From positions 12,757,837-12,821,836 of the forward strand of contig NC_087080.1 of NCBI RefSeq assembly GCF_026151205.1: DNA of 64,000 nucleotides. The letters run 5' to 3'. Positions 1 through 11,831 of the stretch are shown in pieces. Below the pieces are notes generated by a model. It was not told where the DNA came from and made no database searches. It saw only the letters and a program-made list of their open reading frames with translations. Numbering within the stretch: position 1 is the stretch's first letter; each line of letters opens with the position of its first letter. A program made the translations under genes and the position numbers. The DNA comes from Bolinopsis microptera (Eukaryota; Ctenophora; Tentaculata; Lobata; Bolinopsidae).

Positions 1-1710
1 CATCTCTTTGACGATCTAGTATTAGCTTTTATGATAAGATCCAATAATCAGAAGGTAATCTGATTTTTAAATTTTATAAGATCCAAAGTTTTTCTTCTGT
101 GAACTTTATAGAATTGTGATAAAAAGAGCAGCTATATCAGTGCATGACACTGCCACTAACTGACCTCTTCACCTCTACAGGTAATAATGAGCGGATCAGC
201 CTCAATCCAGCCCCACGTGATACAGTGGTTCAGAGCAGTTGTGGGAGCTAACATCATTGAGGGCTACGGACAAACTGAGTCTACGGCTGCTACTTCCATG
301 TACTTGTTCGGAGATACTGTACCAGGTTCGACCATTTGTGACTGGGGATGCGTCTGAAGTGTCAAGAGTCACGAACATATTCACATATTCACATATTCGC
401 ATATTCATATATTCGCATATTCACATACTCACATATTCCCATCTCCCAGGACATGTTGGTGTTCCACTTCCTGACTGGGAGATAAAGCTAGTAGATGTCC
501 CTGACATGGGCTACTTTGTGCGGGACAACAGGGGCGAGGTGTGCGTTAGAGGCCCTGGCGTTTTCAAGGTGAGTCCGAGGAGTCGTAACTCTCCTCGCGT
601 CCTAAGATGGCGTTTTTAAGGTGATCTATGGAGAATAAAATAACGTTTTTTGACAATACAAACTTAAATGGACAAACATGCTTAAAGTAGCAAATGTTCG
701 GTCTTTACCATTAAAAATCAACTTTTATGAATTCATGCAATTATATTTGTGCATCTTTGAGAACAGAAATTTGTATACAGGGTTATTTTAAACAAGAAGC
801 CAAGACAAAGCAGGTTTTGATCGATGGTTGGCTGCATAGCGGAGACATTGGAACTTGGACTCCAGAAGGCAGGCTTCAACTTATAGATCGGTATAATTTG
901 AACGTTTTTGAAGTTTTTAAGTCTTGAAAGCTCCTTCAATAATATCGAAGCTCCTTCAATATTAATGAGTATTCATTCGGGGATTTTTTCAGAAAGAAGA
1001 ACATATTTAAACTATCACAAGGGGAATACGTTGCTCCAGAGAAAATAGAAATGATATATGAGAGATGTCCGTATGTTTCCCAGGTTAACTCCTATAAATT
1101 AATTTTTGGCACCTAACCATTAGCCAAGTTGGCACCTAACCAAGTTGACACTAAGGAAATAGTCTTGGTATCATTCAAACTAGAAAGTAACAAATTAAAT
1201 GTTTCAGGTTTATGTGTACGGGGAAAGCTTGAAATCTCATCTAATCGGTATTGTTATACTAGATGAAATATCACTGAAGACGGAATGTCCTGAAAAGTTT
1301 AATCACATTGAAGTGGCTGACCTTCACCGGTCACAGGAATTTGAGAAGTTTCTCTTAGACTCACTGCGAACTTTAGGCAAGGAAGACCTCGTCGGATTTG
1401 AGCAGGTGAGTTGGGATTGTTCAACGTGATACATCCCCATCATATCTACAAATCTAGAAGATTGTCAATTGTAATGAAGAGTAGCACTTAATTTAATTAA
1501 CTTGATAATATGAAATAAGATTCTTTGCAGTTTTAGATTTCAGCTTCTTAATTTTCATTTTCACAGGTTAAAAAGATAAAGCTATGTCCAGAAACACAAG
1601 CCTTCTCAGTGGATAATGATATGCTTACTCCCACTTTCAAGAAAAGGAGGCATAACATAAGTCAGAAATACAAGGACGTTTTAGCTTCGTTATATAATGA
1701 AGCAGTGTGA
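1..1710 (+). CDS. Long-chain acyl-CoA synthetase (ACSL type), 3' part of gene
   Basis: Activates long-chain fatty acids to acyl-CoA via an acyl-AMP intermediate, usually on ER or mitochondrial membranes. Exons with GT-AG borders and matching phase: 1-54 (tentative), 181-325, 450-568, 781-890, 993-1083, 1208-1405 and 1567-1710 (TGA stop). Seen in order: the adenylation motif EGYGQTE, then [11 protein letters not shown], then the fatty-acyl signature [11 protein letters not shown] leading to [20 protein letters not shown], then a C-terminal lid ending SLYNEAV. These match the C-terminal half of ACSL1/5/6-type enzymes; the N-terminal half lies left of the window. The first exon, with FDDLVLAF, fits the expected place before VIMSGSAS but is about two residues short of typical family spacing. 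No catalytic residue looks broken, so the gene appears functional. Confidence 0.93.
375..440. repeat. 10-bp tandem repeat in ACSL intron
   Basis: About six imperfect copies of a cacatattcg-like decamer fill the intron just before the acceptor at 448-449. It is non-coding low-complexity sequence. Confidence 0.7.
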
Positions 1711-1727
1711 GCTACTGTTGTTATCTT

Positions 1728-2135
1728 CAACAGCTAGTCTTCATCAGGTCCCAAGAGATCAGCCGAAATTGACATTCACCGAAGTTATCCCATGCAATGC
1801 CCCACGCCAATGCATTGCCCCCACGCCCAACTCATCAACTTGACTGTTTATCATAATGAATCAGAATGTGACCTCTTATGATGCATATCAGATTGTGAAC
1901 AACCTCAAATCTATAACGGATAACAGCTAGTTTTCATAACCTCAAATCCATAACGGATAACAGCTAGTTTTCATAACCTCAAAAAACTGCTGAAATTGAC
2001 ATTCACGAATTAGACCCCATACAATGCCCCCACAACCCCCCATGGACTCGACTGTTTATTATGGTGCAATAATGAATGTGACCCATTAGAATGTACAGCA
2101 GATTGTGGACAACCTCAAATCTATAATGATAACTG
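1728..2135. repeat. Diverged tandem duplication downstream of ACSL
   Basis: A block of roughly 200 bp starting near 1728 (gaaattgacattcac, then a CCCCCAC-rich stretch, then gactgtttat, then gattgtg and acaacctcaaatc) recurs in the same order from about 1989 to 2130. Between the copies a 37-bp subunit (aacctcaaatcyataacggataacagc) is itself repeated at about 1902-1977. It probably covers the ACSL 3' UTR or flank. I see no coding capacity. Confidence 0.65.
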
Positions 2136-3642
2136 CAGTTCGAGCATGGTTCATTCAGAATATACACTTGAAGAGAGGCATCGCCTTTAAACTCCAGTTG
2201 TAATTTATTTTGATAGCGTTTATTTTTTATTGTGATGATTTTGCAAGGATTAAAAACGTTATTCGTGGAAAAAAAAGTGTCTCATTTTTTTAGACAATAA
2301 TACTCACTACTCAGTTTGTCATTTTCTACGAATTCAAATAACACAATCGGCAATCACAGGGTTTAATCTAAAGAAGAGGTTAAATAACAATAAAATAAAC
2401 ACCCAGAAGTAATTAATCAATTGATAATCACATAAGTGCATTGAATATAAATCTATGATCAATTATGTAGTTATTTATGAGAAATCGAAGTCTGTTATCT
2501 TTTAGGCACGATTATCTCTATATTTTGCTTAATAAAATTTAGCGTTGTGTCGGTCGCACTTCCAAGTACAAGACCAGAATTATAATTTAAGTGGATTTGT
2601 GCCAGTTGCATCTAGTTTGAGAACTAGAAGCACAAATGAGTAGAGATTGCTATTTGCTACACTTTTCAATGTTACAGTGTTCGCCAAGCCAAGAACATGC
2701 GTCAGTTACTCCTCATAGAATCTTGTGAAAGTTCTCAAGTTGCTGAAACTCAGATGACGTCAGATTAAGTCATCAGTACAGCCTACCCCAAAAATGTAGG
2801 AACCGCCTCCTATTACGACACCAGTGCAACACCCTCATGTTACCATGGTTACGAAATCTGCACAAATGTAGGCACTCCCTACGTTGCGTAATCAGTGTTG
2901 AGAGTTGTGTGGGTCATTCATTTCTATAATTCTTAAAGGATTTAAATTAAGGCCAAGGACATCGGAAAAGATTTATAATGAAATGAAAAAACACGATTAT
3001 GAAATATAATGTAATGTATATTATGTGCAGCTTAAGAAAAGTAAAAGACAATATAATGTACATATTATCATGCAAAGTTAAGAAAATATCTACACGCAGC
3101 GATACATAAATTCATCATTCTTGGGAATAAATCTTTCTGAAACATCAGATTTCTTCATAGCTTTTCCTTAATGCCGGGTGTTCAGAGGTGTCCACAGCAG
3201 TTGTGTTCACTACAATAATTGTGTTCACTGAATGTCATACGAAAAGGTTCAAAGTGCAGTATGGGTCACAGTTTCTGTCGTCTCCATTAAAGCAATTGTA
3301 CTTAAACCATTTTAAATGGCGCGTAAATGGAGATAGGAGATTGATTGTATCTAATTACATATCATCTTTATCATATGCACATTAGTCTTGGGCACTTTAT
3401 CACGGTTAGATCTGAGAAAAGCAAAATTCGATGGCACTTCTTCTCGAGTAGCCAAATTATTATGACTTTTCAACTGTAAAGTTAGAACAGGAAGATGTGC
3501 ATGATGTTCTCCTAGATCATTGGATCAGTCCTTAGGATATGCAATAATATCCGTTTGTCTCGCCAGCATGTGTGAAACCTTCTTTTGGCTTATGTATCGG
3601 CTAAAATACCGCATTGTCACTACATTATATCCTATGAAGAAC
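2136..3642. other. Intergenic, no gene seen
   Basis: AT-rich sequence between the ACSL stop and the end of family gene A. Short ORFs here (for example 3188-3385) lack family features, splice signals or biased composition. It may carry the 3' UTRs of both converging genes. Confidence 0.6.
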
Positions 3643-4515
3643 TCAGTCCTTACATATATTGTCGTCACTAAGATCGTCCAAAGAAGCGAGCATCAGAGCG
3701 GAACTGTATTTACGCTGGGAGTTTGAAGACAAGCTAGTAGCTATGGAGTTAGATCGACTTCGAGCTAAGGAGTGAGTCGACATAGCGAAAAGGCTGTATC
3801 TTCGCTTTGGTTCCAACTTGCCGGGAGCGGGGCTTGATTTATCTTTCTTCTTCTTCCTAAAGCTCATGTGAAAAGTCTTGAGTATTTTTTGCTTCTTTTT
3901 CTTCTTTTTCTTGAGTAAAGTGCCCGTGCCTTCTAGACTTGCTACTCCACTGTCGTCCGATTTCTTTGATCGAACAGATTGCCGTGTCTGTGGTGACACT
4001 TCAGTTATAGTAATTGCAGGTTGCTCTGTTTCTAAAATATTATCAAGATCTGAAACCTCGGCAGTAATGTTTGGGTCTGAACCATCTGGATCAGGGACTA
4101 TAGACTGTTCAGTCTTGTCATCACCAGTGTTCTCAGTGATGTCTTCCTGAGGAAGAGTGCTATAAGCGTTTTCATAGAATCCTTCGTGACTAGCCAAACT
4201 ATTGACGGACATCCGATCCAATGGAACAGGTGACAAAAACAAAGGTATTTTAGGCAAGCCGTGTTGGCTGTAACGTACTGAGCTATCTATTGCTATGTAA
4301 ACCTTTCTTAGACTGGGATCCGAGGAGAGAGAGATCCCATCGATCTCATCCACCGCGTACAATTCAACCGGCTGGGGTTCAGTGGCTCCGTATCCTGCCT
4401 GATCATCGACTATCGCTCCGTTCTCATCAAACTGATCTTCTCCGGAGCAGTTGGAGCCGCCACTTCTACGGCGCTTTCTGGGACAGCAAAGGAAGAAGCC
4501 GAGGTTTACCATCAT
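3643..4515 (-). CDS. Family gene A: MARCKS-like architecture, Cys-anchored, Lys-rich (290 aa)
   Basis: Not a family I recognise; paralogue of B (7785-9266), C (20133-20879) and D (22446-24077). The coding exon opens just after an acceptor at 4531-4532, so the ATG at 4515 follows a probable 5' UTR intron. N-terminus MMVNLGFFLCCPRKRRR (hydrophobic, two Cys, then basic) looks like an S-palmitoylated membrane anchor. The middle is Ser/Asp/Glu-rich and low in complexity. Near residue 205 SDDSGVASLEG leads to a block KKKKKKKQKILKTFHMSF and then RKKKKDK, that is, Lys clusters with interspersed Phe. The protein ends LMLASLDDLSDDNICKD, almost identical to gene B. The order of acyl-type N-terminus, acidic disordered region and basic-aromatic block recalls MARCKS, but the similarity is architectural only. 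Real coding sequence is very likely; function is inferred. Confidence 0.85.
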   Translation of the reverse strand: MMVNLGFFLCCPRKRRRSGGSNCSGEDQFDENGAIVDDQAGYGATEPQPVELYAVDEIDGISLSSDPSLRKVYIAIDSSVRYSQHGLPKIPLFLSPVPLDRMSVNSLASHEGFYENAYSTLPQEDITENTGDDKTEQSIVPDPDGSDPNITAEVSDLDNILETEQPAITITEVSPQTRQSVRSKKSDDSGVASLEGTGTLLKKKKKKKQKILKTFHMSFRKKKKDKSSPAPGKLEPKRRYSLFAMSTHSLARSRSNSIATSLSSNSQRKYSSALMLASLDDLSDDNICKD

Positions 4516-4530
4516 GACACTTGCCAGTCG

Positions 4531-7500
4531 CTGTAACAATTGAATAAATTATGTTAAAAAGGGTTAAAACTGGATTAGAACGTGATCAAACTAGCGATTT
4601 CAAGTTTCGACTACTCAAACAAAAATCAAGATAAATCAAAGAGCTCTGCAAGGATCATACTGGAGCTGACATAAAAACGAAGTGACTTAATGAGCAAGTG
4701 GTTAAAAACAGATGATACGTGGACAGAACACAAGTAAACTATTTACACAAGTAGGCAATAGGCATTCCACTCGAGGAGTACTGAACGAGTAACGACTTTG
4801 TTTTCAGCAAGGACCCCCACCATCTCATGTTTCCTCTACATTAGTCCTATAAGCAGCTTATTTTGAGAAGAACACTCTGAGAGTTAATCTTGGCGTCTGG
4901 CACTCAACATTGCTGCTTCAAGTACAATGAGGCTTCAGAACAGTAGACGTGCGTCTGCTTTCATGGAAAATGATTTCACAGCCAAATAATTCTATGTGGT
5001 ATTTCACAACAGCAGAGGAAAGCAGAAAATAGATGTGTTATAATGGCAGTCACATTCATTGTGGTAGAGGTCAGTGTATCACGGGAGGGGCTTTGATACT
5101 TGCTAATGTATTTGAAGGGATGTTCTTGTACAGGTAAAGAATCCCTCGGTAGAGGGAAGAGAGTGAAAGTAATGGTAAACATTGTAAGTGCTTGATAATT
5201 TATTAACAATGTACTGTTATCATGGTGCAAGATCAGGCGCAGGTAACGTCATCAGTGAGTGGGATAGTCTCCCCCAAAGATTAAGTTTTAGAATTTAATG
5301 TTTAATTATTACCGCTTGCAACTGTGATTAGTGAAATACAATAGCAAAAGGTAGGTTCGGGGACAAAGAAAAAGGCACATTTAAATACAATAGACATTTA
5401 TACAAATGTTGGGAGGTTAATCAGATTCCACGAACACCTGCTGTTAGAATCCCACTAGGCAAGCAAAAACACATTCGACAGAAAAGGGAAAATTTCAAAC
5501 AATTAGCTGAGACTCCCATTAAGGCTAACACCGATGGATGTCTGCTTAGCGGTTGTGGCACAACGGCCGAAATTCGCACACTGTACATAGTGTCCAGTCC
5601 ACACCGAAATACATAACTTTAAGTTACTGTTAAGCAAAAGACAATGGTGCTTTGCAGACTTGCCAAGTTGCTACATCAAAATGGACCACACCGGTATAAG
5701 GTATTAAAAGGTACAATTAGCTCATTGATTGTATACTGACAATCAATCCCCATTACCCTAGGACGAAATATGAACCCAGTAACTCGTCGTTATATCATAT
5801 GTAGAGAGTAACTCTACGAAAGAGCGAAGGTTAGTTGCTATAAAGCTATAAGTTAATGAGGTATATTGATCGCTCCAAGAATATAATATTATATAATAAT
5901 AGTGTTAATCAACAAAGAAGTTATGAATATGATCGAACTCTATGTTGATAGTTTTCTTAACAAGTACTCATATTGTCGTCAAGCGTGGATATTATAGCCT
6001 GAACCACGTACCCCGCAGAGCTTCCCAATTATTCGGCTAAGTCTACCGGAGGAGGGAGTCAGGGAGTCTGACCAGAACGATGGTGGTCCCTTTTATATAT
6101 GTCGAATTAACAGAATAGCATTAACTCCTGTTAATAGCATTAACAGGAGTTTAATCTGAAGCCCCAAAAAGTAAAAAAAGTATCACTGTATTAGAATTTG
6201 GTGTGGAGTCGGTTTTGCAGCCAGTATATTCAGCGTAATGCTAATATTAGATGCAGTTCCTTGATCCTGGAGTCAGGACACAATCCCCAGTCCCCACTGG
6301 GATCGTGTCACCCTATAACCTGTCCCCCGTCCTTCGTCCGACTTTGTTATTCTCATTAAAATACGCTCACTCTGAACAAAGCTTCTAAAATATTAAAGTA
6401 CAATATAAAGATGTATGTGCGAAACAACGCAGCTTATTTCTAGAATAATGCAAATTCTGGAATAGAGCATGTCTAGAACGAACTCTCGTGTAAAACAACT
6501 ATGAGTAGTAAATAAGTCACCGTACAAAGTTGTTTAGACTTAGTGGATTGACAGACAATGCCAATAACTCTGTTATTGTCATCAAACAGAAACCATTTTC
6601 TTGTTAGTTAATTGAATTAGAGTAAAATCAAAATGTCCACCTTGGTGTTATGAAGTGTTCTTGCAATTTAACCGAAGGAAATTTAGTTTAATGGCTGACG
6701 CACGAAAAATATTTCATTACATATTACATAATGGATGATCAGATGATGCAGACTCTCGTTTTATGATTAGCAGCTTAGTCTTTAAGTCCTCTCCTCAAAT
6801 AGTGACTAGTGTGTACCAGATTTACTTAAATTTTATTATTTTTTCAATCATCCATTTTTTATTACTGGGCATATCCATTCAATTTGAGTTTTGTCGGCGA
6901 TGAGTAGTATTATTGAGGATTTAAAAATAACAACTCAATTTTTATGTAGAAAAACAAAATAACTTTCATACCCTGCATATAAGTTCTTCTACCAAACTAT
7001 TTCAAACCAATCAATAATTTTCATCATAATTTGTCCGAATGGTGTCTGGATCTATAAAGAAATTATTTGTTGTCAAAACGAATAGAAGTAACAAAATTTC
7101 CAGTCAAAAATATCATCTGAAGAAAGATATCATTTTGTTTTTTATTATTTATCTTGCTTACTGTTGCTTACATGATGTAAGCAACATCTATGGAATCAGA
7201 TGTATATATTTAAAACCACATTCCATGCAATGTCGCTCGACCGACATTAACTTTCTATATTTGACGAATAATAAAACGTTAGCAAAACTTGGAAGACCGC
7301 AGAGTAAAAGGTATAATACATATATCAACAACCCTTGTCTAATGTCTAGGATTAGCCATATTTAAATCATGACCAAGAAACGTCGAATTCTGAACCTCAG
7401 AACTCCGGACCAAATAAATCGCGGACCCGACCATCAAGGTTTAGGATTCTTGCGAAAAGTGCGGAAAATTTGATGGTTAAATCCCTGGGTGCCGGAATCA

Positions 7501-7784
7501 AATTCAACGTCTTAAAATCTGTCGCCGGACATATTTAGATGCATGGCTTGCATGGCTTGCATGCATAGCTATTAAATGTTATTTGAACTTATATGCTGAG
7601 CAAGCAAAAGTATGAGTACTCCATTCACAAATAATGATGCTTTCCTCTACCAGAGATAAAGCGAAACATTTATATAAACGTGACACAAAACAGATGTTGT
7701 TAATTGCTTTTAATTGCTTTTTACAATTGTATTATTTTACAGACGCTTTTTAAAAGATTTTGCAAATTGCAGATAATTAATTAA
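4531..7784. other. Intergenic / 5' region of gene A, no gene seen
   Basis: A 5' non-coding exon of gene A should lie here. A candidate is near 4831-4885, where CCTATAAGCAG is shared with the region upstream of gene B (9963-9973). ORFs at 4976-5230 and 7039-7365 have no supporting features. A short inverted repeat (taactcctgttaa / ttaacaggagttta) lies at about 6123-6152. Confidence 0.5.
5995..6075 (-). repeat. Fragment related to the SINE tail at 30.1-30.2 kb
   Basis: attcggctaagtctaccgga followed by ggag resembles attcggctgagtcgaccga followed by ggag at about 30157-30180, which is the body of the tRNA-derived SINE. The tRNA-like head is absent, so this is a partial copy. The similarity is short and could be a different member of the same repeat family. 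Confidence 0.4.
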
Positions 7785-9266
7785 TTAATCCTTACAAATA
7801 TCATCATCACTCAGATCGTCTAACGATGCGAGAAGTAAACTAGCACTGTATCTACTCTTTGAGTTTACTGACATGGTGCTAGAAGCAGCATCAGCGTCTG
7901 CTCCGAGTGTAGGAGTAGAAGCGCTGTAACCTGCCTGCTGCTGCACTAGCAACTTGTTCTTCTTCTTCTTCTTAAATTTGAACTTTTTAAATAATTTGAG
8001 TTTCTTCTTCTTTTTTGGTAGTCCAGCAGCATCAAGACTTACCATGCTGGTTGCGCTTTGAAGACTGACGGCGTCGTCAGAGAACACGGCTGATTGGCTT
8101 TTGTATCGAGGAGTAGTTGAAATATACTTATCAACCACAACCCCACTGTCGTCAGAAGTTTTCGATTTGATAGACTCTTTTTGCTGCAGATCAGGTGCAC
8201 TGTCAACTTCGATTGATGGGACAGGTTGCACAGGAACAGGCTCGGCTGCTTTCTTATGCTCGACCTGAGGAACACTGTACATCGGGTCTTCAAGATAAGT
8301 TTTGGGGCGTTTGTCCGGGCTTTTCCGGACTTCCTGACTTGCTGCAGAAGGGTCAGCGGGTTGTTCAGCAGCTGGTACCTCTTCTTCTACTTCTGCTGCT
8401 GAAGGCGCTTCCGTTATATCTTCTAGGGAAGCTGTACCGGACGTGCTCAGCATTTCTGTGGCGCTGATCCTCTTTATAGGCTGCCTATCAAGACTGGCTG
8501 TTTCTTCTTTTGACCAGCTCTTGACTGAAGATGATTCTGCTTGCAAGCTTTTAGCAGAGGGCGTTGCACTTGTTCTACTTACCCAGCTGTTTACTGAAGC
8601 TGTATCCTCACGAAGAGACATCCTGTCAGCTTGATTCGCTATAGGATCAAGTCTTCGGTCATTACAAGACCAACTGTCCAATGAAGAGGTATCACCAACC
8701 TTCTGCATCAGCTGTTCTCTAGAGGCAGAGACGTTAGTCAAACTGTAAGTCTCAGGATCCCCGAGAACATGGATCTCGCCTAAACTCGAACTAGATGATA
8801 TTACGGAGTTTTGGTATTGCTCCATTCTCTCTTCCTCGTCATAATTCTGTTCGGATAAAATTGATAAAGACTGAAGAGGCCTGGTGAGGGCTTCACCTTC
8901 CTCGTCAGAAGAGTCGCCATCAGGAACAGGAGAATAGCCTGCTGAATTTGTATTAATGTTCGGTTCATTTACACCATCCTGTTCAGTTGCCAATTCAACG
9001 TCCTTGGTTGCACCGTACTTCGCTCCGTCGCCGGTGATTTTATCATTTTCCTTCGCTCCGTTATACCCGGTCTGATCTTTAACTATTTTATTGTTGTGGT
9101 AATCATCGTCATCACTGCTGCTGGATTCGGAGTAGCTGAATGATCGGCTCCTGGTAGAACTGGCCCTGCTTCTGCTGTCGTCATCAATTGGCCGGCCTCT
9201 TCTCCGTATGCAGCAGAACCAGAAACAGGGAGCAAGACTGAGGAATCCCCCTGGGTCTTTTGCCAT
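7785..9266 (-). CDS. Family gene B: MARCKS-like architecture, longest intact member (493 aa)
   Basis: Unrecognised family; fullest member of the A-D group. Start chosen at the ATG at 9266, right after a strong acceptor (ctattttcag in gene sense); genes C and D have the same acceptor-TGGTTCATG layout. The N-terminus MAKDPGGFLSLAPCFWFCC then IRRRGR suggests a palmitoylated anchor. It continues with an Arg/Ser-rich then acidic disordered region, the modules ASREQLMQKVGDTSSLDSWS and SLREDTASVNSWVS, then SDDSGV, YKSQSAVFSDDAVSLQSATS, DAAGLP and KKKKKLKLFKKFKFKKKK, and ends YSASLLLASLDDLSDDDICKD. The Lys/Phe block is strikingly like the MARCKS effector domain, which binds acidic lipid and calmodulin and is regulated by phosphorylation. 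Ser before aromatic/Lys runs offers phosphorylation sites. Function is inferred only. Confidence 0.88.
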   Translation of the reverse strand: MAKDPGGFLSLAPCFWFCCIRRRGRPIDDDSRSRASSTRSRSFSYSESSSSDDDDYHNNKIVKDQTGYNGAKENDKITGDGAKYGATKDVELATEQDGVNEPNINTNSAGYSPVPDGDSSDEEGEALTRPLQSLSILSEQNYDEEERMEQYQNSVISSSSSLGEIHVLGDPETYSLTNVSASREQLMQKVGDTSSLDSWSCNDRRLDPIANQADRMSLREDTASVNSWVSRTSATPSAKSLQAESSSVKSWSKEETASLDRQPIKRISATEMLSTSGTASLEDITEAPSAAEVEEEVPAAEQPADPSAASQEVRKSPDKRPKTYLEDPMYSVPQVEHKKAAEPVPVQPVPSIEVDSAPDLQQKESIKSKTSDDSGVVVDKYISTTPRYKSQSAVFSDDAVSLQSATSMVSLDAAGLPKKKKKLKLFKKFKFKKKKKNKLLVQQQAGYSASTPTLGADADAASSTMSVNSKSRYSASLLLASLDDLSDDDICKD

Positions 9267-11831
9267 GAACCATGTACTGAAAATAGAACAGCGAGTTAGA
9301 ATGATAAATCTAAAGAATAACAATCAACATTACATATCAACATTTAACATATGCATTAAGACTGAACGGATAAAAATTTAAGGGGCATCTTTACGATTTG
9401 ATAACAGACAACTTCAGATTATTCACAAATTATTTTGGGTCGGAGAGAGGGTGTTACTCAAACTATTGGGTGATACGGGAGATTGACAATTACATTCATT
9501 AAGAATGATGGTGTTGGTCCCGACATGAACAATGAAGTGAATATTTCTACAAATATAATAGACAAAAGCAAATGTGACACGTATTATTGACGGACATTTA
9601 CACAATGAGTCACTAATACACGAAAAACTATAGAAAAATAGTGTTAGCAGAACATTGAAAAGATTCTATGGAACAACTGTAAGCAGTGAATGATACGTCA
9701 AGTAATTTTTGCGTTATATTTGAATTAAGATTTAATGATCAAATTGGTACTGATGACTGTGAAAAACAATGCAAATGTCAATAAATTGACTTTTCTCTTA
9801 AGGTTATACATAAAACGTGTGTTTTAATACTTTCTATACTAATACAAAACAATTACTTTGAAAAGCTGGATAAAATGTATTGAGTAATACTAATAATATA
9901 ACATCAAAACGTCGAATAATCCACATTAAAAACCTACCCATTAGTACGAAACCTATTGAGAAGCCTATAAGCAGGAACCTTCTCAACGCTCATCACGCAA
10001 TCTGCGGACCACCTCCTTAACTGCGCCAGTCGGATATCAAGTTCAAACCAAACAGATGAAATTGTCTACTTAGTTAATTAAAGTACCAAACAAACTGAGG
10101 GTTGTGCATATATTTCGAGATGATTCATCAATCAAGTCAAGTAGACGATTCTCTAAAGTCATAATTAACTAAATTCGTTAAAAATCGTCCTTAGTCCCGG
10201 ATTTCTTATTTTAATGTGGAGCACTGTCTCATCACCCTCATGAGAGAATGTATGATTAATAGTCCCACAGAATGAATTGCGAGAATGAAAGGACGATCGC
10301 GATTTATAGCTATAACATTGCTTAAGACTAAGAGCTACAACATTGTACAAGAGCCGGGAGAGAGCCGCCTAAGAGCTTTTTATGTGCCATATATAGGAAA
10401 CTAAGAGTTTATGCATTTGTAGCTACAACATTGTACAAGAGCCGGGGGAGCCAATCAAAAGCTTTAAGCTAACCAGAAGCTTTACACTCGAAATCTAAGG
10501 AGCAAACCACACTAGAAGGATCCTGTGCATCCCACATCTAACACAAGCCGCCTTAATAGGAACGTAGGGGAGTAACAAAGTAAGAAAAGGGGAACAACTA
10601 CAGTAAGCTGTACATAGGGCAACACGAACTTTAAAGGGTATGATCCGGTACAATAGAGCTTGATAATGAGTGTACCGCATGGTAAACGGCCGACTATAAC
10701 CGCGATTTCGTACACAAAACATTCGGGCGGGGAGTAGAGAAGGGAGGGTTGAAATTTTGACGTGAGTTGAATCATCTCGTGTTACACTTTGTAGGGAGGA
10801 GAAGAAAGGGCTAGAGTTTCTGAATGGTTGTAATTTTGAAAGTAAGAAAAGGCGAAAACAGCCACAGCAGGCTAAGGTAGCGCTGGGGTACTACAGCGTG
10901 GTGCGTCACCGGATATATAATTGCGATTAAGATTTAAGACTGAGTCTGAGAGTCTCACTAATTTAACGCGAACAGTGTGAAATAAGTACACCTTTAACCA
11001 AAAAGTAAATGCAAAACTTAAACTTCAGACTACAGATTGGTCATAGAAAATAAAGATTTGAGTATACGACCCACAGTATGATCGTATGAGCTTTCCGGGC
11101 TGCGCACACATAAGTAAATAAAATTTAAGTTGAGACACTTAGTGTAAAAGTAAAAATAAGAAAATATGAGTATTGAGTAACTTTTAAATTAATACATTGT
11201 TGTAATACGATGTTTAATTTTTCATGAGTGTACACTCTACAGTCCACAGCACTGCAAAACAATGAGTTGGGGCACAACAATGAGTAGGGGGAATTACTTA
11301 ATCAATTATAATTTTGACCAGCTGAATTAAACTCTTATTTATTCATAGTTTATAAGTTTATAAACTTTTAATAAATCACCGAATCAGAAATAGAGCATTC
11401 AAATTCTATGGAATTAAATGTTTAAGCATTGTTCATTACTTCACGAAAAAGGTATTCAAGACAGTTAAACAGATGCGCGCCCTGTAACTTGCTTTTGGTA
11501 TAATCTCGCTGTAACCTTCAACCATGTATCATAATATAATAAATAATAGTAAATTATAAATAGAACAATGAACATGTAACTCTTAGTTGTAGTGAACGGT
11601 GGATTTTGACGTATTGACCGCACGTTCCAGTCATTTTGTAGTGAACGTTATTGAACGTTTTTAGTGAACGTCAGTGATTATCAAAAACAAAAAATTATGA
11701 AAATAAACTTTTTGAAATCTTAATTTCCCCAACTGATAATTATCAATTTTCCCAAAATGAAGCAATCCTATTTCTGTGCACAAAAGATTAAGATTAAAAG
11801 GGTAATATTATTATCAATAAGTTATAAGGTA
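9267..11831. other. Intergenic upstream of gene B, no coding gene seen
   Basis: Holds the presumed promoter and 5' UTR exon of gene B; a candidate is near 9940-10020. A 26-bp direct repeat (agctacaacattgtacaaga then gccggg) occurs at 10331-10356 and 10420-10445. ORFs at 10495-10775 are low-complexity reading frames without support. From about 11580 the motif agtgaacgt recurs several times and continues after the element at 11832-12650. Confidence 0.5.
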
